A DNA stretch of 21,521 nucleotides, from positions 1 through 21,521 of IMG/VR virus record IMGVR_UViG_3300037245_004359. One strand, 5' to 3'. This document shows, piece by piece, positions 16,311 to 21,521 of the stretch; position 1 is the first letter of the stretch, and each line of letters starts with the position of its first letter. This DNA comes from a virus. The position numbers and the translations under genes were made by a program. Under the pieces are notes generated by a model. That model was not told the origin of the DNA, did not search any database, and saw nothing but the letters and a program-made list of their open reading frames with translations.

Positions 16311-16769
16311 ATGAAGAACGTAACCAAGTTGGAAATGGCGCAGCGGATCACCAAGCAGCTTCTCAATATGGACACGCTTCCCGCCCCTACGCATCATCAC
16401 GTCAAGAAGCTCGCGCGTCAGAAGAAGTCCACGCTGGCGCATCAGCTCACGCTTGCAATTGCAGCAGAAAAGTCCGTCGCTGCAAAGCACGCTGCAGAAG
16501 CGCGCGTCGGCACGAAGGTCGTGGTAATGTGCAGCGGACACATCGTAGACGCAAAAATCGTCAGCGTCGAGCAGACGTATGCTGGCTCGCGCTTCGGCGA
16601 TCCCGCCGTCTATACTTTCACCTGCGAACTCATCTGCATGCACTTCACCGGCGATACACGCATATGCCGCGACGCGGGGCAGAACTGGTTCATCGAGGCC
16701 GGCGAAACATTCCATGCAGGCGAGAATAACATCGACGCCGCCGCGCGCCACGTCTCGCGCGTTGCGTAA
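16311..16769 (+). CDS. Phage protein of unknown function (152 residues)
   Basis: The start is set by AAGGAGA (16299-16305) just before ATG 16311; the frame is open further upstream but that part contains promoter P2. The N-terminal half is basic and helical (VTKLEMAQRITKQLLNMDTL, HHHVKKLARQKKSTLAHQL), which could contact nucleic acid. The second half, from about residue 65 (VGTKVVVMCSGHIVDAKIVS), looks like a compact beta-rich domain containing Cys and His residues in a CELICMHF segment and ending HAGENNIDAAARHV. I do not recognise the family. It has its own promoter, P2, and is followed by a perfect hairpin, so it may be a one-gene transcription unit. Confidence 0.68.
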   Translation: MKNVTKLEMAQRITKQLLNMDTLPAPTHHHVKKLARQKKSTLAHQLTLAIAAEKSVAAKHAAEARVGTKVVVMCSGHIVDAKIVSVEQTYAGSRFGDPAVYTFTCELICMHFTGDTRICRDAGQNWFIEAGETFHAGENNIDAAARHVSRVA

Positions 16770-16780
16770 GCGCAGCCGCC

Positions 16781-16823
16781 GCGCTGTGCGCTGCACTTCT
16801 TAACGAGGTGCAGCGCACAGCGC
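16781..16823 (+). terminator. Perfect 16-bp-stem hairpin, possible terminator or mRNA-end structure
   Basis: GCGCTGTGCGCTGCAC (16781-16796) is exactly complementary to 16808-16823. Three more pairs, including one G-U, reduce the loop to TTAAC (16800-16804). It begins 11 bp after the preceding stop codon. No T-run follows, so intrinsic termination on the + strand would be atypical; blocking of 3' exonucleases or a site for a dimeric protein are alternatives. Confidence 0.55.
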
Positions 16824-16843
16824 ACAAATGCAACGGAGGGCGT

Positions 16844-17059
16844 ATGGCAATCTTGGCTCTAGGCGTCGCGTTTGGCTGCTCTGCAGCGGTAGGCACGTAT
16901 TTCCTGATGGCGCGTGCCGAGCGCTGCTCCTACGTATCCAGCATACGCGCATCCGCCACATTCCAAAGGCTGCAACGTAACGATCTGGCGTGCGCAATAG
17001 GCGCTTTCATCATATCCGCGGCGCTTGCAGCGCTCCTGATAATACGCGTAGGGTATTAA
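16844..17059 (+). CDS. Small two-TM membrane protein
   Basis: 71 residues from ATG 16844, preceded by GGAGG (16835-16839); a GTG further upstream at 16808 falls inside the hairpin stem and is rejected. Two hydrophobic segments, about 2-22 (AILALGVAFGCSAAVGTYFL) and 48-67 (LACAIGAFIISAALAALLII), are joined by a basic/polar loop with several arginines (about 24-47). By the positive-inside rule this loop would be cytoplasmic, so both ends would face out. Two-TM mini-proteins of this size include class II holins, but sequence alone cannot show lysis activity and no endolysin or spanin is next to it. Cysteines occur at 12, 28 and 50. Function unknown. Confidence 0.6.
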   Translation: MAILALGVAFGCSAAVGTYFLMARAERCSYVSSIRASATFQRLQRNDLACAIGAFIISAALAALLIIRVGY

Positions 17060-17432
17060 TAAACAGCCAAACCCAGATTCGCTTGCTGTAAAAATATATG
17101 CACATGCGCACCTCCAACGGTCAGCTGAACAGGTTAAGCTCCTGTGCAGCTTCTACGGGGCACCTGAGCATGTGCATATATTTTTACAGAGGACGGATCC
17201 AGCTTTCGCCTCTTTTTGGAATTGCGCGCTCTTTTCCCAAAACGCAGAAGCTAAACGCAGTAACGTCGATGAAGCTTTTAACTCCGATATAATAATATCT
17301 GGATTTTTGGATTGATTATAGAATAGGACTATTTTTGAGGTAGAGCCTTTCCGTGACATAAGACGCTGCCAGTTCCGGAAATTAGATCCCAGAAATGGGA
17401 AAAAAATAAACGTAGATCGCGCAATTTTGTTG
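17060..17432. other. AT-rich non-coding region with a large inverted repeat
   Basis: No ORF here has a credible ribosome site. The region carries the 104-nt inverted-repeat element at 17086-17189 and a weak hairpin at 17283-17303 followed by TTTTT (17304-17308), a possible weak terminator. A TCCCA-GAAA-TGGGA mini-hairpin runs into an A-tract near 17388-17408. A TATAAT at 17288-17293 has no matching -35 box. Base composition drops sharply towards A+T, as at regulatory regions or replication origins. Confidence 0.6.
17086..17189. repeat. 104-nt element closed by perfect 22-bp inverted arms
   Basis: The left arm 17086-17107 (beginning CTGTAAAAATATATG) is exactly complementary to the right arm 17168-17189. 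The 60-nt interior has its own hairpin: AGCTG and ACAGG (17123-17133, one A-G mismatch) pair with 17141-17151 around a 7-nt loop TTAAGCT. As RNA this would be a very stable nested structure; as DNA it could extrude a cruciform. No target-site duplication flanks it, so a small transposon is not supported. Candidates are a structured phage RNA, a strong transcription barrier or part of a replication origin. Confidence 0.75.
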
Positions 17433-17461
17433 TTTACTTTTGAACCCGTTTGTGGTAGAAT
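17433..17461 (+). promoter_or_regulatory. Promoter P3 of the helicase operon (sigma70-like)
   Basis: TTTACT (17433-17438), 17-bp spacer, TAGAAT (17456-17461). It lies about 57 bp before the helicase ATG at 17518. Its -10 box lies inside the upstream reading-frame extension of that gene, which supports the downstream start. Confidence 0.65.
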
Positions 17462-17517
17462 GGACTCTCACAGTCGAGGAACAGCGTATTTGCACGCATA
17501 CAGAAACGAGAGAAAAG

Positions 17518-19326
17518 ATGGAAAGCCGTCTGCTATTCCGTCTCACCATGTACGACGATAAGAGACTTCTGCTCACGTTTGCGCCGAGCTTGGATTCTAT
17601 CGTCTACGCGGATCTTCACAAGCGCGTGCTAGACTTTCCACAGCGCCGCTTCAACCGCACGCTCGAAGCGTGGCTCCTTAATATCGCCGAAGCTAACTTC
17701 GAGTACCTCTTCTCGTCCTTCGACGAACATGAATATGAGCTTGACCCCGATGCACGTCTCGTCTCAGAATATCACAAGAAAACTTGGGAAGTCCAGCACG
17801 TTAGAGAGCAGCGGCGTTGGCGCTTTACGTTTGATGGCGTAGTGCCGCCGATTGCGGGCTACGTTCCATTTACCAAGCCTTTTAAGCATCAGCAAGTCTG
17901 CTTAGACGCAATGCACGGCGTGGAGTTTTTTGGCGCGCTCATGGAGACAGGCACAGGCAAAACCTGGGTAGCAATTAACAACGCACGCTGGACAGCGGAG
18001 GAACGCGAAGCGGCGGGCAGAAGTGCGCTCAAGGTTTTAGTCGTTTGTCCAACGTCCATTCGCGGCAATTGGCTCGCGGAACTCGACAAGCACCTCCCGC
18101 CGGACTATCCATTCTGGGCGTCCAAGCTGCGCGGTGGCGCGGACTTTATGAACGATCTTATTGCAGGCGTGCGCGCGCAAGCGCCGTTGAAGATTTGGAT
18201 CGCAAGCTACGACTCGCTCAAAAATCAGCTCGAGGGCCTGATGAAAATGGGCTTTCACCAGTGCATACTTGACGAGTCCACGCATATCAAGAACCCGTCG
18301 GCAATACGTGCAAAAGCGGCATACCACCTCAGCGAAACTTGCGAGAGCCGCTTTATCCTCACAGGAACGCCTGTAGCCAACTCCATCTTGGATATGTGGG
18401 GGCAGTTCCACTTCCTCAGCCAAAACGGCATCCTCGGCTACGATACTTACTATGGGTTCAAGCACCACTACAAAGACATACGCAAGGGCTATGGCGGCTT
18501 TGACGAGGACTGGGGCAACCGGAACTTGACAGAGCTGAAGCAGCGCGCGGCTAAATGCTCCTTTGTAGTGCGGAAGCAAGATTGCCTTGACTTGCCGCCA
18601 AAAACGTATACAACGCGCTACGTTGCAATGGGCGAGAAGCAGCGCGAACTCTACGACTCCATGCTCCTGACGTTCGTCGCGTCCCTCGACGACAGTTTCA
18701 CGCCAGCGGGCACAGCACGCGCAACAATCATACTCACTAAGTTTCTCCGCTTGGCGCAAATATGCTCGGGCTTCCTACAGCCCGAAGAGGGGCCGGCGCA
18801 ATCGATCGACGGCCCTTGTCCAAAGTTAGAAGCGCTAGAGGAAATTGTTGACAGCTTTGAGCCGCACTCGCGCTTTATCATCTGGGCGCGCTTTCGCTAC
18901 GACATCGTGCAGATCACCAGACTGCTTGCACGCAAGCAGATTGCCTATCGTACCATAACGGGCGCTGATTCTGAAAGCGCACGAGACGCCACGGTGAAGA
19001 TGTTTGCTGATGATAAAGCGCAAGTGCAAGCGATTGTAGGAAACACGCAAGCGGGCGGCATGGGGCTCACGCTTATTGGAAGCCCGGAGCGTCCTGTTCT
19101 CAACGCTATTTACTACAACAATGGCTTCAGCTTGTTGCAGCGAGTGCAGTCCGAAGATCGCTGCCACCGCATCGGAACAAAGCATCCTGTGACGTATCAC
19201 GACATTGTTTGCGAAGACTCCATCGACGAGAGCATTGCGGAGAGCTTGCAGGACAAGCGTGAAATTAGCGAAATGATGAAGGACATGAGCGGTCTCCGCG
19301 AACTCCTCTTGGGAAGGAACGCATAG
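17518..19326 (+). CDS. SNF2-family DNA helicase/translocase (SMARCAL1-like)
   Basis: 602 residues from ATG 17518, preceded by a purine-rich AGAGAAAAG; a TTG at 17440 in the same frame lies within promoter P3. ATPase motifs are all visible: Walker A GTGKT (145-149) in METGTGKTW, motif II DEST in place of DEAH (252-255), motif III LTGTP (281-285), and motif VI QSEDRCHRIG (544-553), the SNF2 signature, with T for the usual Q after HRIG. The N-terminal ~120 residues (LTFAPSLDSIVYADLHKRVL, RFNRTLEAW) resemble the HARP-like substrate-recognition domain of SMARCAL1 annealing helicases. Such enzymes move on branched or single/double-strand junction DNA using ATP; in phages they occur next to replication and recombination genes, as here. 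It starts the third transcription block and is probably co-transcribed with the genes to the right edge. Confidence 0.92.
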   Translation: MESRLLFRLTMYDDKRLLLTFAPSLDSIVYADLHKRVLDFPQRRFNRTLEAWLLNIAEANFEYLFSSFDEHEYELDPDARLVSEYHKKTWEVQHVREQRRWRFTFDGVVPPIAGYVPFTKPFKHQQVCLDAMHGVEFFGALMETGTGKTWVAINNARWTAEEREAAGRSALKVLVVCPTSIRGNWLAELDKHLPPDYPFWASKLRGGADFMNDLIAGVRAQAPLKIWIASYDSLKNQLEGLMKMGFHQCILDESTHIKNPSAIRAKAAYHLSETCESRFILTGTPVANSILDMWGQFHFLSQNGILGYDTYYGFKHHYKDIRKGYGGFDEDWGNRNLTELKQRAAKCSFVVRKQDCLDLPPKTYTTRYVAMGEKQRELYDSMLLTFVASLDDSFTPAGTARATIILTKFLRLAQICSGFLQPEEGPAQSIDGPCPKLEALEEIVDSFEPHSRFIIWARFRYDIVQITRLLARKQIAYRTITGADSESARDATVKMFADDKAQVQAIVGNTQAGGMGLTLIGSPERPVLNAIYYNNGFSLLQRVQSEDRCHRIGTKHPVTYHDIVCEDSIDESIAESLQDKREISEMMKDMSGLRELLLGRNA

Positions 19327-19704
19327 ATGAAGCGTATTTGGATTCCAAAAGTGGCGCACCACGACTTGACGTCTGCCGATAAGTTCGGCGAACGCTGCGT
19401 TGTGTTCGAAGAGCAATTCTCGCCGTTTATGGTCGAGGCGGCGCAGAACGTTATCCGCAAGCAGTTCCTGAAGACGCCTCCGATGAGCGGGGATTACTTG
19501 CTTTTCAGCGGGTCCGCAGTGCTATCCGCGCTACTTCTGCAAGCGCTTCTCTCTCGCGTTGGCATGCTCACATTGCTCATCTTCCACGCCCGTGAACGGG
19601 TATACGTGGAACGTAACATATTCGCGGATGCTACAGCAGAAGTAAAGGAGGACGCGCATGGACTGCAAAGCACTGGAGCAGATACGGGAGAATCTGGACG
19701 CTAG
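19327..19704 (+). CDS. Phage protein of unknown function (125 residues)
   Basis: The ATG directly abuts the helicase stop, with GGAAGGA about 9 bp upstream inside the helicase gene. The N-terminus (KRIWIPKVAHHDLTSADKFG, ERCVVFEEQFSPF) is followed by a hydrophobic segment, GDYLLFSGSAVLSALLLQAL at about residues 55-74, then VGMLTLLIFHARERVYVERN. The G-x-LL-x-SGS...LLIFHARE pattern could be an alpha/beta core (strand-turn-helix-strand) rather than a membrane segment. The last 25 residues are polar and overlap the next gene by 47 bases in another frame. I do not recognise the family. The location inside a replication-type operon suggests a helper of the helicase or of the following proteins. Confidence 0.7.
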   Translation: MKRIWIPKVAHHDLTSADKFGERCVVFEEQFSPFMVEAAQNVIRKQFLKTPPMSGDYLLFSGSAVLSALLLQALLSRVGMLTLLIFHARERVYVERNIFADATAEVKEDAHGLQSTGADTGESGR

Positions 19705-20194
19705 TTTGGACGAGCTGGCGGCGCACCTCGAAGCAGCGCCCGCGCAAGCACTGGCGGAAACGGACATCGACAAGATAGCAGTATTCTACGAACTGATCGA
19801 CCGCATCAAGAAGACGGTCGATTCCGCGCGCAAGTGCGTCAACAAGGCGGTTGACCACGTTGCGTCGCATCTCTGCGAGAAGCTAGTTCAGGGGGAATAC
19901 CTGCCGTATCGAAACGAGCTCGGCTCGTTCAGCCCCTCTGCTACGATCTTCCCGTCAATCAAGGACCCCGCGACGTTTCTCGCGTGGCTAGAGACGTCGG
20001 GTGCGGAGGACCCGATGGCAGCATTCATGGAAGCAGCTACGCTGAAGACGCCCCTTCGCAAGCGATGCGAGGCGCTGTTCGAGAACGGCGAAAACTTGCC
20101 TGATGGCATAGAGGGGCATTGCAGACGCAGAGTTCGTATCACCCGAAAGCGAAAAGGACTACCGACCGATGGCGAAGAAAAAAGCGAGTTCTGA
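19658..20194 (+). CDS. Phage protein of unknown function (178 residues), DNA-metabolism operon
   Basis: ATG 19658 has an excellent AAAGGAGG site although it lies inside the previous gene (47-bp overlap), so the start is well supported. Residues 1-85 are helical and heptad-like (LEQIRENLDASLDELAAHLE, YELIDRIKKTVDSARKCVNK), probably a coiled coil. Residues about 82-165 (EYLPYRNELGSFSPSATIFP, FLAWLETSG, NLPDGIEGHCRRRVRITRKR) form a compact domain ending in a basic patch. The pattern is one I associate with hypothetical phage proteins beside recombination or replication genes, but I cannot name a family. The gene overlaps the next one by 26 bases, implying coupled translation and perhaps a shared complex. 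Confidence 0.75.
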   Translation: MDCKALEQIRENLDASLDELAAHLEAAPAQALAETDIDKIAVFYELIDRIKKTVDSARKCVNKAVDHVASHLCEKLVQGEYLPYRNELGSFSPSATIFPSIKDPATFLAWLETSGAEDPMAAFMEAATLKTPLRKRCEALFENGENLPDGIEGHCRRRVRITRKRKGLPTDGEEKSEF

Positions 20195-20984
20195 GACGCT
20201 CCCCGCAAAGATTGAAGAGCCGATGCTGCCTGCCGTCCTCATGGAAGACGCACCGAGCTTTATCACAGACGATACGGACCTCGACAAGAACGCCGGCAGG
20301 GAAAACATGTCCGCCGATGACATGCTCGTTCCGCGCCTTCTCATCATGCAGCCGCTTACGCCCCGCGTGGCGGACGGCGACGGCGAAGTTAAACCCGGAG
20401 AAATCTGGCTCAGCTCGCTCGACATTCAGCTTATCGACAAGGGCGAGGAATGCTTCTTCATCCCCGTGTTCCACTACAAAGAGTGGATCAAGTGGGGCGA
20501 CCGCGACGCAAACGAGGGCATGCTCGACCGCTCGACGGATCCGCAGGGCGAGCTTGCAATGTCCGCGCACCGGCGCGAGAAGCGCGAGACGCCCAAGGGC
20601 CCGGTGAACGTCGTTACGCAGTACCACAACTTCATCGTGGTTTTCCCGCACCTCGGCCTGGAAAAGCCGTTCCTCATCTCCTGCGGCAAGTCGAACCACC
20701 GGCACGGGCAGGAGCTTCTCGCTCTTTCCGCATATCGCGGCGAGCGCCCGCTGTGCGCAGGCAAGTATTCTGTGGCTGCGAAGCAGGAAGCCAACCGTAA
20801 GGGCGAGAAGTACCAGGCCTTCGACTTCAAGAATGCGGGCTGGGCGGACCAGCCTGAGTTCGAAGCTGCCAAGATTATGTACAAACGCGCGAAGGAAGCG
20901 CACGAGGCGCAGCAACTCAAGGGCGACCTCGAGACGCAGGAGCCGTCCGGCCCCGCACGCGGCTCCAACGAGACGGAGATGTAA
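20169..20984 (+). CDS. Phage DNA-metabolism protein, possible single-strand-DNA-binding type
   Basis: 271 residues, ATG preceded by AAAGGA (20154-20159). The N-terminus is low-complexity and acidic after a KKK start (about 1-45). A conserved-looking core follows: DDMLVPRLLIMQPLTPRVAD, then VKPGEIWLSSL, CFFIPVFHYKEWIKWGDRD, QYHNFIVVFPHLG and FLISCGKSNHRHGQ, with repeated beta strands to about residue 235. The tail (LETQEPSGPARGSNETEM) is acidic and disordered, as in gp2.5/SSB-type proteins whose acidic ends bind partner enzymes. The order 'P-R-L-x-x-M-Q...G-x-I-W...IPVFHYKEW' matches a family common in phage replication regions, some members of which are annotated as ssDNA-binding. That function is a hypothesis here. 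Confidence 0.78.
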   Translation: MAKKKASSETLPAKIEEPMLPAVLMEDAPSFITDDTDLDKNAGRENMSADDMLVPRLLIMQPLTPRVADGDGEVKPGEIWLSSLDIQLIDKGEECFFIPVFHYKEWIKWGDRDANEGMLDRSTDPQGELAMSAHRREKRETPKGPVNVVTQYHNFIVVFPHLGLEKPFLISCGKSNHRHGQELLALSAYRGERPLCAGKYSVAAKQEANRKGEKYQAFDFKNAGWADQPEFEAAKIMYKRAKEAHEAQQLKGDLETQEPSGPARGSNETEM

Positions 20985-21136
20985 GACGTAATGCGGTTGT
21001 CTGTCCCCTCAGCACAAAACGACGGCGGCTCTCAGGGGTGCGCCCTCATCCGGTACTTGTGTTAAGCAAGCTCCGCTTCTGCGCGCAGTATCCGCCGTTA
21101 GTTCCGTAGCAGTCTGCAACGAGCAAGAGAGACGAC

Positions 21137-21457
21137 ATGCCTGAGAAAAACAAGCCAGCCCGAAATTGCAAATTAGGCGGATGCGCAAAGCGCTCACCGC
21201 GCTATTGCCCCGCGTGCGCAAGTTGGATGCCCTCGCGCCATAGTCGCTATTACGCGTGTCTGCGTTATCAAGCAACGCGCGTCCTCTGCAACCTGCCGTT
21301 GACTGCATGCGCTACTTGCGAATACTGCGAGAGCCGGGACGCAAGCGCCCTTGAACGCGGCAGGCCCAACTTCTCCGGAACGAACTGGGCTAGTCCGCGC
21401 GACCGGCAAACCTACATGCGCGAATATATGCGCAGACGACGCCGAAGGGATAAGTAA
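21137..21457 (+). CDS. Cysteine-rich small protein, probable zinc binder
   Basis: 106 residues, ATG with a modest purine-rich site (AGAGAGACGAC). Nine cysteines lie between residues 11 and 64: C11, C16, C24, C27, C41, C51, C58, C61, C64. CPAC (24-27) and CATCEYC (58-64) are typical zinc-knuckle pairs, so one or two zinc sites are likely. The C-terminus (DRQTYMREYMRRRRRRDK) is a basic helix of the YMREYMRRRR type found in small phage DNA-binding proteins. It may be a transcription factor or nuclease accessory, but no HNH or homing motif is visible. It lies between the possible ssDNA-binding gene (152-bp gap) and the exonuclease-like start, with which it shares a TAATG overlap. Confidence 0.68.
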   Translation: MPEKNKPARNCKLGGCAKRSPRYCPACASWMPSRHSRYYACLRYQATRVLCNLPLTACATCEYCESRDASALERGRPNFSGTNWASPRDRQTYMREYMRRRRRRDK

Positions 21458-21521
21458 TGCCCACGCTACTTGTAGACGGACCTATGCTTGTGCATCGCGC
21501 TCACCGGGGCATGCCTGACTT
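21457..21521 (+). CDS. Start of a 5'-3' exonuclease / flap endonuclease-like gene (3' partial)
   Basis: The ATG at 21457 overlaps the previous stop (TAATG), and 21 codons plus two bases are present before the window ends. They read MPTLLVDGPMLVHRAHRGMP and then D. The opening LLVDGxxLVHRA is the N-terminal signature of the T5-type/polymerase-I 5'-nuclease fold, in which the first aspartate (D7) binds a catalytic metal. Such enzymes remove RNA primers and flaps during replication. The canonical form has N where this has P (DGNNL), so the match is good but short. The position at the end of a replication-type operon fits. Only the first strand and turn can be judged. Confidence 0.5.
   Translation, partial: MPTLLVDGPMLVHRAHRGMPD

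Noticed and set aside
17123-17151. tRNA-like anticodon arm (5-bp stem, 7-nt loop TTAAGCT)
   Set aside because: No acceptor stem, D-arm or T-loop around it; the flanking 22-bp arms do not form a cloverleaf.
17086-17189. Miniature transposon (MITE) with 22-bp terminal inverted repeats
   Set aside because: No target-site duplication flanks the arms and no second copy is present in the window.
17153-17359. 68-residue - strand frame between the hairpin element and the helicase promoter
   Set aside because: No ribosome site, overlaps the right arm of the inverted repeat, and no other - strand genes occur.
17388-17408. Terminator formed by the TCCCA-GAAA-TGGGA hairpin
   Set aside because: It is followed by an A-run on the + strand, and on the - strand the T-run precedes the hairpin, so it fits an intrinsic terminator in neither direction.
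20139-20915. 258-residue - strand frame opposite the possible ssDNA-binding gene
   Set aside because: Antisense shadow; all surrounding genes are on the + strand and the + strand product has clear protein-like structure.
20991-21065. 24-codon ORF (MRLSVPSAQNDGG...) after the possible ssDNA-binding gene
   Set aside because: Too short, no good ribosome site and no recognisable features; the 20985-21136 gap otherwise shows nothing I can support.

Overview
The window looks like the middle of a double-stranded DNA bacteriophage genome (or prophage) with a long non-contractile tail, that is, a siphovirus. Every gene I can support is on the + strand and tightly packed, often with TAATG stop/start overlaps. 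The distal tail proteins resemble the Orfg12-Orfg15 set of alphaproteobacterial gene transfer agents (DUF2460, DUF2163/BR0599, NlpC/P60, Orfg15/J-like). Together with a DUF2793 tail protein this suggests a host in the Pseudomonadota, though the host cannot be fixed from the sequence. Coding DNA is moderately GC-rich.

Region 1 (1-14936) is the tail module in canonical order. It starts with a long protein, cut by the left edge, that carries a carbohydrate-binding-like module, a beta-helix and Fn3-like domains, and appears to end in a tail-terminator domain. Then come the major tail protein with a duplicated inserted domain, a two-frame tail assembly chaperone, the TP901-type tape measure, a DUF2460 distal tail protein, a small beta-rich accessory protein, the cysteine-bearing hub, an NlpC/P60 peptidase, the large J-like central protein with an inserted ligand-binding-like domain, and a DUF2793/C1q-like tail fibre. 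Putative receptor- or sugar-binding modules recur throughout this region.

Region 2 (14937-17517) is a transition zone of small genes and regulatory DNA. It holds a remnant matching the end of the beta-helix, a one-TM coiled-coil protein, a zinc-ribbon protein, an unknown 152-residue protein and a two-TM mini-protein. It also has two near-identical promoters, a 21-bp tandem repeat, a perfect 16-bp-stem hairpin and a 104-nt element closed by perfect 22-bp inverted arms.

Region 3 (17433-21521) starts at a good sigma70-like promoter and reads as a DNA-metabolism operon. It encodes an SNF2/SMARCAL1-like helicase, two overlapping genes of unknown function, a protein of a possible single-strand-DNA-binding type, a cysteine-rich small protein, and the first 21 codons of what looks like a 5'-3' exonuclease running off the right edge. 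No terminase, capsid, integrase, endolysin, tRNA or CRISPR array is visible in the window.
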